NCBI GenBank assembly: GCA_026125895.1
Contig: JAHCKG010000010.1
Span: 57,501 to 121,500 of the forward strand
Direction of reading: 5' to 3'
DNA: 64,000 bases
From: Pseudolabrys sp.
Lineage (GTDB): Bacteria > Pseudomonadota > Alphaproteobacteria > Rhizobiales > Xanthobacteraceae
Positions 35,937 to 44,846 of the stretch are shown one piece after another. Each line of letters opens with the position of its first letter. Within the stretch, counting starts at the first letter, position 1. The position numbers and the translations under genes are program-made. The notes beneath the pieces were generated by a model that did not search any database, was not told the DNA's origin, and worked only from the letters and a program-made list of their open reading frames with translations.

Positions 35937-36821
35937 ATGCGTAGCGCGTTGGCCCTTCTTGTCGCGATCTCGATGTCCGCCGCAGGGACTGCGGCAGTGG
36001 CTCAGAACGCCCCGGCACCTGCTGCGACGCCGGCGAAGTGCGATAACCCGAACGCGCTCGGCGTGACGCGCGTCGTTCAGATCGACACCACCGGCGCCCC
36101 GGGCTTCGGCTTCGAACACTTCAAAGCCTATGACTTCCTGCGCGATCACGAAGTCGTGCTCACCTTCGACGACGGCCCGTGGCCGGGTCATACGCCCGAT
36201 GTGCTCAAGGCGCTCGCCGACCAGTGCACCAAGGCGCTGTTCTTCCCGATCGGCAAGCATGCCGGCTATCACCCGGAAATCCTCAAGCGCGTCGCCGCCG
36301 AGGGTCACACCATCGGTTCGCACACCTGGTCGCACAAGGACCTGTCGCGCCTGACGCAGCAGGAAGCCGTTGACGAGTTCGAAAAGGGCGTCGCCGCGGT
36401 GAGCATCGCGCTCGGCAACAAGCCTACCGCGCCGTTCTTCCGCTTCCCGGCGCTGCGTCACCCGCCGGAAATGATGAAGTACATGGCCGATCGCAATGTC
36501 GGCATCTTCTCGACCGACCTCGACTCCTTCGACTTCAAGACGCGCAAGCCGGAGCAGGTCGTCGCCAATGTGATGAAGAAGCTGGAGAAGAACGGCAAGG
36601 GCATCATCCTGATGCACGACTTCCAGCAGGCCACCGCCAAGGCCGCGCCGGAACTCCTGAAGCGCCTCAAAGACGGCGGCTACAAGGTGGTGCAGATCAC
36701 CGGCAAGACCCCGCTCGAGCCGAAGAAGGAATATGTCGACATGGTGATCAAAGAGATGGGCGGCGGCCTCGACGAAGCCCGGCCGATGTCGAGCGTGATC
36801 AAGACGATCAAGGAAAACTGA
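35937..36821 (+). CDS. secreted polysaccharide deacetylase (NodB-homology)
   Basis: 294 residues with an N-terminal signal peptide (MRSALALLVAISMSAAGTAAVAQ in outline, cleavage near VAQ-NA). The carbohydrate esterase 4 domain shows motif 1 LTFDDGPWPG (base and metal Asp), motif 2 IGSHTWSH (metal His), motif 3 FFRFPALRHP and motif 5 IILMHDFQ. It would de-N-acetylate a chitin-, peptidoglycan- or exopolysaccharide-like substrate in the periplasm or outside. Codon use is smooth and a good terminator follows. Confidence 0.92.
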   Translation: MRSALALLVAISMSAAGTAAVAQNAPAPAATPAKCDNPNALGVTRVVQIDTTGAPGFGFEHFKAYDFLRDHEVVLTFDDGPWPGHTPDVLKALADQCTKALFFPIGKHAGYHPEILKRVAAEGHTIGSHTWSHKDLSRLTQQEAVDEFEKGVAAVSIALGNKPTAPFFRFPALRHPPEMMKYMADRNVGIFSTDLDSFDFKTRKPEQVVANVMKKLEKNGKGIILMHDFQQATAKAAPELLKRLKDGGYKVVQITGKTPLEPKKEYVDMVIKEMGGGLDEARPMSSVIKTIKEN

Positions 36822-36855
36822 TTGGCGCTCTCGCCACAATTCAAGCTCTAATAAT

Positions 36856-36894
36856 GACCGGCCGTGCGACGCCATCGCGCGGCCGGTCTTTTTT
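36856..36894 (+). terminator. Rho-independent terminator after the deacetylase gene
   Basis: A perfect 9-bp outer stem GACCGGCCG/CGGCCGGTC, extended inward with one wobble, is followed directly by six T residues. It lies 35 nt after the stop codon. Confidence 0.88.
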
Positions 36895-37047
36895 AGATAT
36901 GGCAAAGCAACCCAGGCGAGCTTATCTGCGCTTGGGATAGGGAAATGCCCCTCCCTTGCCTTATCTCGGTATTTCGGATCAGACTTTGATCCGGCCTCGG
37001 CAACGAATCATCTATCCGGGGCCTTTAGTCACCTACAGGGGTTATCG

Positions 37048-37335
37048 ATGGAAGCAGAAGTCCGGAAACCTGTCCGGGCCACGAAGGACGCATCGCGAAT
37101 GGCCACGATCAGCATGCCGAAGAAGGAAAAAGCCGCGGAACCGGAAGTGGCCAAGGCCAGCCAGTCGCGGCCGCCGTTGGCGCGCTTCCGACTTCAGGTT
37201 GACCGCCAGACCAAGGCGACCTTCGCCTCGCTCGACGAGGCCCGCACGGCCGGCAAGGCCATCAAGAAGGCCTTCCCCGTCGTTCAGGTGTCGATCTACG
37301 ATGCCGAACAGAGCGCGCAGGCGAGCCTCGACTGA
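37048..37335 (+). CDS. small conserved hypothetical protein
   Basis: 95 residues. The first 40 are charged and probably disordered (MEAEVRKPVRATKDASR). The rest has a compact alpha/beta pattern: LARFRLQVDRQTKATFASLDEARTAG then AIKKAFPVVQVSIYDAE. No signal or membrane helix is visible. I recall similar proteins only as hypothetical in Bradyrhizobium-like genomes. An upstream in-frame TTG or GTG is not needed because an ATG is present after an AGGGG ribosome site. Confidence 0.6.
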   Translation: MEAEVRKPVRATKDASRMATISMPKKEKAAEPEVAKASQSRPPLARFRLQVDRQTKATFASLDEARTAGKAIKKAFPVVQVSIYDAEQSAQASLD

Positions 37336-37405
37336 GGCTTCCGCGCAATCGCCGGCCTCCCATCGTCCTCTTTGAGGAGCGGCCCGTTGGCCGGCGCAGC
37401 GCCGA

Positions 37406-38236
37406 TCATTCGGCGGCGCGTCGGCTGAAAGCCGTAAACATGTCCGAAGCCGCGGTGGCATGGTCGTAGACCATGCGGCTGGCGACGATGAACAACGTCG
37501 TCGCCAGGATGAGCCGCAGCGCGCGCTCGGGCACGCGAATGGCGAAATAGCTGCCGACGAAGATGCCCGGCAGCGACCCGGCAAGCAGCGACATGATGAT
37601 GTGCCAGTCGACCGAGCCGATCATCCAGTGGCCCATGCCGGCGATCAGTGTGAGCGGCACGGCGTGCGCGATGTCGGATCCCACGATCTTGATCATGGGC
37701 CGGCCCGGGTAAAGCAGCATCAGCGCAACGACGCCGATCGCGCCGGCGCCGACTGACGAAATCGACACCAGCACGCCCAGCACTGCGCCAACCACGACGG
37801 TGATCACAGCGGTGCGCCGCTCGCTCAGTGCCGCAACATGAGCGCGGTACCAAACGATGATCGGCTGACCGAGCACCAGCACAAAGGCGGTGAGAAAAAG
37901 CGCAAAACCGAGCACCAGGGTGATCAGACTGCCGACGGCGTCGCTGTCGAGGTTCAGATGCGACAGCACCAGCAGCGTGACGCAGGTCGCCGGAATGCTG
38001 CCCGTCGCCAGACGGCGCACGATCCGCCAGTCAATGCTGCGGGCCAAACCGTGGACCATGCTACCGGCCGTTTTCGTCGCCGCAGCGTAAAGGAGATCGG
38101 TGCCGACAGCCGTTGCCGGATGAACTCCGAACAACAAGATCAGCAACGGCGTCATCAACGACCCGCCGCCGACGCCGGTCATGCCCACGAGCAAACCGAC
38201 GGCAAATCCCGACAGCGAATACAGCGGATCGATCAT
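37406..38236 (-). CDS. TauE/SafE-family sulfite/anion exporter
   Basis: 276 residues with about eight transmembrane segments in two repeats. The family-type motifs are GLLVGMTGVGGGSLMTPLL near the N-terminus and SISSVGAGAIGVV in the second half. Members export sulfite, sulfoacetate or related organic anions. The substrate here is unknown. I start at the ATG at 38236, with GGAG upstream. It is divergent from the pfkB gene across about 210 nt. Confidence 0.9.
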   Translation of the reverse strand: MIDPLYSLSGFAVGLLVGMTGVGGGSLMTPLLILLFGVHPATAVGTDLLYAAATKTAGSMVHGLARSIDWRIVRRLATGSIPATCVTLLVLSHLNLDSDAVGSLITLVLGFALFLTAFVLVLGQPIIVWYRAHVAALSERRTAVITVVVGAVLGVLVSISSVGAGAIGVVALMLLYPGRPMIKIVGSDIAHAVPLTLIAGMGHWMIGSVDWHIIMSLLAGSLPGIFVGSYFAIRVPERALRLILATTLFIVASRMVYDHATAASDMFTAFSRRAAE

Positions 38237-38449
38237 CGACACTCCGTCGCCGCGGGAGGCGGCAGTCGATCTAACCATACTGGCGGGGAACGGCAATTGC
38301 GACGGCGCGTTGAAGAGCGTCAAATGGCGCTTGACAAGGGGCCAAGGAAATTTTCGTTGAGATTTCTGCTGGAAATGCGATCAAAAAATACTCATTTCGT
38401 CCACAGTTGACCCGTAACGACGAAATGTCACGCCAAACGGAAGCTCGCC

Positions 38450-39397
38450 GTGCCCGATATCATCACGATCACCATCAATCCGGCGGTGGATATTTTCGTC
38501 AATGTCGAGAAGGTAGAACCGACCGCCAAGATGCGGTGCTCGGCGCCTAAGCGCGATCCGGGCGGCGGCGGCATCAATGTCGCGCGCGTCATCAGCCGTC
38601 TCGGCGGCGACGTGACGGCCATGTATCCGGTCGGCGGCTCTATCGGCAAGTTGTTGCAGAAATTGCTCGATCGCGAAGGCATCGACAGTCTGGTCACGCC
38701 GTCGCACGTCGAGACGCGCGAAAACTTCACCGCCTTCGAGACAGAAAGCGGGGACCAGTATCGTTTCGTGCTGCCTGGCTCGACGCTTCATCGGGCGGAA
38801 TGGGAAGCCTGCCTCAATCAGATGGCGGCGCTGAAGAACAAACCGCGCTTCGTCGTCGCCAGCGGCAGCATCCCGCCCGGCGTGCCGGACGATTTCTTCG
38901 CGCGGATTGCCCGCGAAGCCAAAAGTCTCGGCGCGCAGAGTGTCGTCGACACCTCCGGCGACGCCCTCAGGGCCGCGCTCGAGGAGCAAGTCGATATCGT
39001 CAAGCCCAATCTCAACGAACTGAGCGGCTTCACCGGCACGGCGCTCGACGACGACAAAGGCCGTATCGCCGCTTGTCGCGATCTGATCGGCAGCGGTCAC
39101 GTCAGGATGGTGGCGTTGACGCTGGGTGCGGACGGCGCGCTGCTGGTGACGAAAGACCAGGCCTTCAAGGCGGCGCCTATGGACATCGAGGTGGTCAGCG
39201 CCGTCGGCGCGGGCGACAGCTTTCTCGGCGGGTTGGTCTGGGCGCTATCGGCCGGCCAGCCGCCCAAAGACGCTTTCCGCATCGCGGTGGCCGCCGGCTC
39301 AGCCGCGGTGATGAGCCCCGGCACCGAATTGTGCAGCGAGACGGACGTCAGGCGGCTCGCGCCACGCGTAACGATCGACGAGCTGAAAGCCGCTTAG
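38450..39397 (+). CDS. PfkB-family hexose kinase (1-phosphofructokinase-like)
   Basis: 315 residues in the ribokinase fold. N-terminal glycine signature: DPGGGGINVARVISRLGGD. C-terminal catalytic signature: GAGDSFLGGLVWAL, with the catalytic Asp. The N-terminal ITITINPAVDIFVNV is typical of FruK/PfkB/LacC-type phosphosugar kinases. It would phosphorylate fructose-1-phosphate, fructose-6-phosphate or tagatose-6-phosphate. No PTS gene is nearby, so minor phosphofructokinase activity is the best guess. It starts with GTG, with GGAAG about 7 nt upstream, and is convergent with the cyclase gene. Confidence 0.88.
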   Translation: MPDIITITINPAVDIFVNVEKVEPTAKMRCSAPKRDPGGGGINVARVISRLGGDVTAMYPVGGSIGKLLQKLLDREGIDSLVTPSHVETRENFTAFETESGDQYRFVLPGSTLHRAEWEACLNQMAALKNKPRFVVASGSIPPGVPDDFFARIAREAKSLGAQSVVDTSGDALRAALEEQVDIVKPNLNELSGFTGTALDDDKGRIAACRDLIGSGHVRMVALTLGADGALLVTKDQAFKAAPMDIEVVSAVGAGDSFLGGLVWALSAGQPPKDAFRIAVAAGSAAVMSPGTELCSETDVRRLAPRVTIDELKAA

Positions 39398-39405
39398 GCG
39401 CCGTT

Positions 39406-41628
39406 TTACTTTGTCTCAAGTGCGAAGACACCGTTCCAGTCGACCGGCGGCCCTTCCTTTTGAAAACTGCCGATGCGCAGCGTGTAGATGTCGACGAGCC
39501 GGTCGAGCCCGAACGGCTTGACCGCCTCGCGGCAACGCAGAATGAGCTGTTCGGCGGCGTCGAAGTCCCGCGCGCGGTAGCTCTTGAGCATCTCATCGAA
39601 GACACGCTTAAGCGTGATGAAACCTTCGCTCGCTGCGACCTCGGCATCGCCGAGCACCGTGTAGACGGTTTCCGGCTCGGTCTTGCCCTTGACCGTGATG
39701 ACATCGAGTTCGAGCAACGCAAACTTTCCGGCCACCGCCTGCGCGGTGCGCGAACCGACGATGATGCGGACGCCATAGTTCTTCGATTGGCCTTCGAGCC
39801 GTGAAGCCAGATTGACCGGATCGCCGAGCACCGAATAGTTGAAGCGCAGATCCGAGCCCATATTGCCGACCACGCAGCGGCCGGTGTTGATTCCGATGCC
39901 GATATTGATCGGAATGAAGCGCTGGCCATTGTCCGCCGCCTCGCGCTCGCGCCTCGCATTGAGGATCTCCACCTGCCGCAGCATCTCCAGCGCCGCGCGG
40001 CAGGCGTTGACCTCGTGATACGCGTCATGCAGCGGCGCATTCCAGAACGCCATGACGGCGTCGCCGATATATTTATCGATGGTGCCGTTGTTCGCGATGA
40101 TGGCGTTGGTCAGCGGCGTGAGAAAATTATTCATCAAGGTGGTCAAGCCTTGAGGATCGTCCTTGTACATCTCCGAGATCGTGGTGAAACCGCGCACGTC
40201 CGAGAACATGATGGACATGTTGCGGTCTTCGCCGCCAAGCGTCAGCTTCTCGTGCGAATGCGCAAGCTGCGCCACCAGCTCCGGCGCGAGATATTGGCCG
40301 AACGCGGTACGGATGCGGTGCCGCTGCAACTGCTCGCGGAAATAGTTGATGAAGATCAGCGCCAGATAAACGAAGAACGTTGCCAACAATGGAAACGTGG
40401 CGTCGAACAGGATGCGCTTTTCGGAAAAGAACAGCCAGGACCCGGCGACCAGCGCCGCGCCGACCACAGCGCCCAGGCCGAGCATCGGCGCCGCGCCGAG
40501 AATCGGGCCGAGAGCAATGATGCCGAGCGCGAACAACACCGTGATCGCCAGCTCCGCGCCGATGGCATAGCCAGGTCGCGCCAGCACCGATTTCGACAGG
40601 ATGCTTTCCAGCACCTGCGCATGAACCTCGACGCCGGACATTGCCGGATCGATCGGCGTCGCCTTGATGTCGCGCAGACCGACCGCCGAGGTGCCTATCA
40701 GCACCAGCTTGCGGGAGACGCGATCCGTCGGCAGACGATCTTCGAGAACATCCTTGGCTGAGACGTAACGGTTGGGATCGTAAGGCGCGAAATGGATCCA
40801 GAGCTGGCCGTTGCCGTCGGTCGGCATGTCGAGCGCCGGGATGGCGATGCCGCGGACGCCGGCGGCGTCGCTGCTGATCCTGAAGGCGCCAGCGCCGGTG
40901 ACGACGCGCAGCATCTCGAGCGTCAGCGATGGCATCAGCATGTCGCGCGCGACAATGGCCATCGGCACGCGGCGGACAATGCCGTCCGGCTCGGGCTGGA
41001 TCGTCAGCATGCCACGGCCGGCCGCGGCCCCTTCCAGCGCCGGGATGTTGCCGATCAGGCCTGGATAATTGATCAGAAAGCGTTTCGGATCCGGCCCCAG
41101 CATGGCGAAGCCGACGACCGGTGGCGGCGCCAGGCCGTCGGCAAGCGCCAGGTGATGGCCGGATTCACCGAGCACAACGCGCGACCGGCGAATTGCTTCG
41201 GCGAACACTGCGTCATTGTTGGGTAGCTTGCCTAGTTCCGCACGCGTCGCAGCGTCGAGATTACGGAAACTCTCGGCGGCGACAGCCGGCGACATGCGAT
41301 CCGGCTCGGCGAAGATGATGTCGAAGGCGATCACTGCCGCGCCCATGCGCGTCAGCTTGTTGACGAGGTCGGCGAGCACGGTGCGCGGCCAGGGCCACTG
41401 GCCCACGCTTTTCAGGCTCGCTTCGTCGATGTCGACGATCACCGCGGGCCTTAAGCTTGCCTGGCGAGGCTCGACGCGCTGATAGAAGTCGAAGGTGCGG
41501 CTGCGCAGAGCCTCGATGCCCGCCGGGTCCCAAATGCGCAGCACGACCAGCGCCGCCAGCAGCACGAGACAGATCGCACGGCCAAGGCCGAAACGGCTGC
41601 CCAACCGTTTGAGCAGGGTCCCACTCAT
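39406..41628 (-). CDS. CHASE2-domain class III adenylate/guanylate cyclase
   Basis: 740 residues. One transmembrane helix (about 15-33) leads into an extracytoplasmic CHASE2 sensor domain (about 45-345; AVIVDIDEASLKSVGQWPWPR, LVLIGTSAVGLRD). Three transmembrane helices (about 357-440) are followed by a cytoplasmic class III cyclase domain: MFSDVRGFTTISE (metal Asp), TIDKYIGDAVMAFW (purine-specifying Lys, metal Asp) and LGDPVNLASRLE. The Lys favours ATP, so cAMP is the likely product. A short helical tail follows. It is the last gene of the T1SS operon and overlaps the hlyD gene by 4 nt. It would sense an unknown periplasmic signal, possibly linked to the secreted adhesin. Confidence 0.92.
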   Translation of the reverse strand: MSGTLLKRLGSRFGLGRAICLVLLAALVVLRIWDPAGIEALRSRTFDFYQRVEPRQASLRPAVIVDIDEASLKSVGQWPWPRTVLADLVNKLTRMGAAVIAFDIIFAEPDRMSPAVAAESFRNLDAATRAELGKLPNNDAVFAEAIRRSRVVLGESGHHLALADGLAPPPVVGFAMLGPDPKRFLINYPGLIGNIPALEGAAAGRGMLTIQPEPDGIVRRVPMAIVARDMLMPSLTLEMLRVVTGAGAFRISSDAAGVRGIAIPALDMPTDGNGQLWIHFAPYDPNRYVSAKDVLEDRLPTDRVSRKLVLIGTSAVGLRDIKATPIDPAMSGVEVHAQVLESILSKSVLARPGYAIGAELAITVLFALGIIALGPILGAAPMLGLGAVVGAALVAGSWLFFSEKRILFDATFPLLATFFVYLALIFINYFREQLQRHRIRTAFGQYLAPELVAQLAHSHEKLTLGGEDRNMSIMFSDVRGFTTISEMYKDDPQGLTTLMNNFLTPLTNAIIANNGTIDKYIGDAVMAFWNAPLHDAYHEVNACRAALEMLRQVEILNARREREAADNGQRFIPINIGIGINTGRCVVGNMGSDLRFNYSVLGDPVNLASRLEGQSKNYGVRIIVGSRTAQAVAGKFALLELDVITVKGKTEPETVYTVLGDAEVAASEGFITLKRVFDEMLKSYRARDFDAAEQLILRCREAVKPFGLDRLVDIYTLRIGSFQKEGPPVDWNGVFALETK

Positions 41629-42941
41629 TTTTCGCGGAAGGCGCGCATGAACTGGTCGTGCAGCGGCTTCATCAGATACGAGATGACGGTGCGCTCGCCG
41701 GTCTGCACGAAGGCCTCGACCGGCATGCCGGGCAGCAGCTTGAGATCGCCCAGCTCTTTCACGGCCTCAGGCGGCAAAGCGATACGGATGGTGTAATAGC
41801 TGGCGCCGGTGCGCTGGTCGGTCGAGGTGTCGGCCGACACACGCGTCACCTCGCCGTCGATCTCCGGCGTGGTGCGTGCATCGAAAGCCGAGAAGCGCAA
41901 CACCGCGGTCTGCCCGACCTTGACCTGGGCGATGTCCTGCGGCTGCACCTTGGCCTCGACTTGCAGTTTGGCGGCGTCCGGCACGATGTACATGATCGGA
42001 TCGCCGGCGGTGATGACGCCGCCGACGGTGTGCACCGCCGACTGGAAGATGTAGCCGGTCTGCGGCGCGCGAATATCGGTACGGCGCAACTGATCCTCGG
42101 CCGTGATCTTGCGCTCGACGAACTCGCCGATCTTGCTGTCGGTTTCGCGCAGCTCTTTGGCGACATCGCTCGACAGATTCTGGTCGATCTGGATGATCTG
42201 CAGCCGGATCTCGGCGATCTTGCCCTTCGATTGCGCCGCTGTTGCCACCAGTTGCGCGCGCTCGCCGCCGAGGCGGGTCGTTTCACGCTCGAGCTGGGTC
42301 AGCCGCGTCAGCTGCACGAGGTTGCGCTTGTAGAGATCGCGAACGCCTTCGAGTTCGCGGCCGATCAGCGCAATCTCCTGCGCCTTGGCGGCCTGTTGTG
42401 CCTCGATGCCGGCGATCTCCTCTTCAAGTTGGCTGACCCGCTGGGTCAACTGCGCCTTCTGCCCGAGGCGTTCGGTGCGGCGCAGATCGAACAGTTTCTG
42501 CTCGCTCGTCAGCGTATCGACGACGTCGGGCTCGCCGGCCCGCTTCACAAGATCGGCTGGAAACGCAATACGCTCGGCGCCGTCGCGCTCGGCCTCGAGT
42601 CGCGCCTTGCGCGCCAGCGCCTGATCGAGGCCCTTGGTGACGATCGCGAGATTGGCTCGCATCACGGTTTCATCGAGCCGCACCAGGACGTCGCCGGATT
42701 TGACATAGTCCCCATCGCGCACCCGCAATTCGCCGACGATGCCGCCGGTCGGATGCTGCACCTTCTGCACATTCTGGTCGACGACGATCGAGCCTTGCGC
42801 AATCAGCGCGCCGGCGAGCTTCACGGTCGCCGCCCAGCCGCCGACGCCGCCGCCGAGGAACAGGACGATCATCAGACCGACGATGAGGTGCCGCCGGATC
42901 GAGGCCTGCGCGCGTGACGGCCGGGCGGTGTCGGTGCTCAT
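41625..42941 (-). CDS. HlyD-family type I secretion periplasmic adaptor
   Basis: 438 residues. An N-terminal cytoplasmic tail and one transmembrane helix (about 18-38) are followed by the lipoyl half-motif (VVDQNVQKVQHPTGGIVGELRVRDGDYVKSG), a long coiled coil (about 100-285) and the second lipoyl half (IRAPQTGYIFQSAVHTVGGVITAGDPIMYIVP). A beta-barrel end follows, with a C-terminal TGERTVISYLMKPL that is typical of PrtE/HlyD adaptors. It bridges the inner-membrane ABC transporter and an outer-membrane TolC, which is not in this window. It overlaps both neighbours by 4 nt. Confidence 0.95.
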   Translation of the reverse strand: MSTDTARPSRAQASIRRHLIVGLMIVLFLGGGVGGWAATVKLAGALIAQGSIVVDQNVQKVQHPTGGIVGELRVRDGDYVKSGDVLVRLDETVMRANLAIVTKGLDQALARKARLEAERDGAERIAFPADLVKRAGEPDVVDTLTSEQKLFDLRRTERLGQKAQLTQRVSQLEEEIAGIEAQQAAKAQEIALIGRELEGVRDLYKRNLVQLTRLTQLERETTRLGGERAQLVATAAQSKGKIAEIRLQIIQIDQNLSSDVAKELRETDSKIGEFVERKITAEDQLRRTDIRAPQTGYIFQSAVHTVGGVITAGDPIMYIVPDAAKLQVEAKVQPQDIAQVKVGQTAVLRFSAFDARTTPEIDGEVTRVSADTSTDQRTGASYYTIRIALPPEAVKELGDLKLLPGMPVEAFVQTGERTVISYLMKPLHDQFMRAFREK

Positions 42942-44710
42942 GCGCTCGCGCCTCCGCTCTTGTCGGCCCGAATGCCGATCGGCGTCGCCGTCGCCGCGCC
43001 CTGCGGCCGTTGCAGCACCTTGGACAACACCTCGTCCTTCGGACCGCAGGCCTGCATGCGACCCTGGTTCATGAAAAGGATCTGATCGACGCCGGCGATG
43101 GCACTCGGCCGGTGCGCGATCACGATGACGATGCCCTTGCGTTCGCGGATGCCGAGAATGGCGCGGGTAAGGGCGGCGTCACCGTCGGAGTCGAGATGCG
43201 AATTCGGCTCGTCGAGCACGACAAGAAACGGATCGCGGTACACCGCGCGGGCGAGCGCGACGCGTTGCGCCTGGCCGGCCGACAGGGCCGAGCCGTGATC
43301 GCCGACCCGCGTCTCGTAGCCTTGCGGCAGTCCGACGATCATGTCGTGGACGCCGACCGCTTTGGCGGCAGCAATCACGGCTTCGGCTTCCGGGTTCGGC
43401 TCGAAGCGCGCGATGTTGTCGGCCACGGTGCCGGCGAGCAGTTCGACGTCCTGCGGCAGATAACCGATGTGCCGGCCGAGAACGTCCGGCGACCACTGGT
43501 CGAGCGCGGCGCCGTCCAGCCGCACCTTGCCGCGCGCCGGCTGCCAGACGCCCACCAGCATGCGCGCCAGCGACGACTTGCCGGAGCCGCTTTGGCCTAT
43601 GATGCCGAGCCCCTGCCCGGCCTCAAGCTTGAAGCCTACATCCTGCACCAGCACCTTCGACGTCCCGGGCGCCACAACGCTGATGCCTTCGACAGTCAGG
43701 CGATGCGCGGGCACCGGCAATTCCATCGGCTGCGGCAGCGCCGGCATGGCTTCGAGCAGTTTGCTCAGCCGCTTCCAGCTCTGTCGCGAGGCGACAAAGC
43801 CTTTCCAGTTGGCGATGGCGAGATCGACCGGCGACAAAGCCCGCGCGCTCAGGATCGAACTGGCGATGATGATGCCGGCGGTCGCCTGCTGGTTGATGAC
43901 GAGGTAGGCGCCGACCGCCAGCACCACCGACTGCAGCAGCATGCGCAGCACCTTGGACGCCGCGCCGAGGCCGCCGCCGATGTCGCTTGAGCGCTGCTGG
44001 CTGCTCATGTACTTGCCATTGGCTTCTGCCCAGCGCGCCGCGATGCGCGGCATCATGCCCATGGATACCAGCACCTCGGCATTGCGCCGGCTCGATTCGG
44101 CGAGGCTGTTGCGCAGCATCGCGGCCTCGGCCGCCGCCGTCGCCGGCGTCTTGGTCAGCAATTCAGTGGCGAGCGTGAGCGCAACGAGGACGATGGCGCC
44201 GGCCAACGCGGTGAAGCCGATCAGCGGATGAAAGGCAAAGCAGATCGCGAGATACAGCGGGATCCACGGCAGGTCGAAAAGCGCCACCGGCCCGAGGCCC
44301 GAGAGATAAGAGCGGATGGTGTCGAGGTCACGCAGCGGCTGGGCGCCGTCGCCCCGATTGCCGATGCGTAGCGGCAGCCGCACCAGAGTGTCGTAGACGC
44401 GGCCGCTGAGCGCTTCATCGAGGGCGCCGCCGACGCGGGCGAGAATACGGCCCCGGATGGCGTCGAGCACGCCGAGCGCGGCGAACAGGAAGACGACGAG
44501 GATCAGCAGGCCCACGAGCGTCGGCAGGCTGCGGCTCGGCAGCACACGGTCATAGACCTCGAGCATGAACATCGAACCGGTGAGCATGAGAATGTTGCTC
44601 ATGCCGGAAACGAGGCCGGTGCCGATGAACGCGCCGCGGCAGGCGGCAAGCGCGGCCGATAGCTCGGTGCGCGCGGGCGCGTGTCGTTGGGCGGACGGGC
44701 TGGTCAGCAT
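42938..44710 (-). CDS. type I secretion ABC transporter (PrtD-type permease/ATPase)
   Basis: 590 residues. The N-terminal six-helix ABC exporter membrane domain (about 25-325) lacks a peptidase or peptidase-like (CLD) extension, which is the PrtD rather than HlyB layout. The nucleotide-binding domain has Walker A GIIGQSGSGKSS, signature LSAGQAQRVALARA, Walker B VVLDEPNSHLD and switch His VIAHRPS. It should export the RTX-type protein encoded just upstream, recognising its C-terminal signal. It is separated from that gene by 136 nt and overlaps the adaptor gene by 4 nt. Confidence 0.95.
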   Translation of the reverse strand: MLTSPSAQRHAPARTELSAALAACRGAFIGTGLVSGMSNILMLTGSMFMLEVYDRVLPSRSLPTLVGLLILVVFLFAALGVLDAIRGRILARVGGALDEALSGRVYDTLVRLPLRIGNRGDGAQPLRDLDTIRSYLSGLGPVALFDLPWIPLYLAICFAFHPLIGFTALAGAIVLVALTLATELLTKTPATAAAEAAMLRNSLAESSRRNAEVLVSMGMMPRIAARWAEANGKYMSSQQRSSDIGGGLGAASKVLRMLLQSVVLAVGAYLVINQQATAGIIIASSILSARALSPVDLAIANWKGFVASRQSWKRLSKLLEAMPALPQPMELPVPAHRLTVEGISVVAPGTSKVLVQDVGFKLEAGQGLGIIGQSGSGKSSLARMLVGVWQPARGKVRLDGAALDQWSPDVLGRHIGYLPQDVELLAGTVADNIARFEPNPEAEAVIAAAKAVGVHDMIVGLPQGYETRVGDHGSALSAGQAQRVALARAVYRDPFLVVLDEPNSHLDSDGDAALTRAILGIRERKGIVIVIAHRPSAIAGVDQILFMNQGRMQACGPKDEVLSKVLQRPQGAATATPIGIRADKSGGASA

Positions 44711-44846
44711 GACTTCCGGGTCGGCCTCCCTCTCACCGGGCTGCCCTGATCACACATCATGCCACGGAAACGACAAAATGTCCGCACTGAAAATCGATGA
44801 AAAGTTAATCTTGCCAATGGTTTGGCGGCCCGCATGCGACGGACGA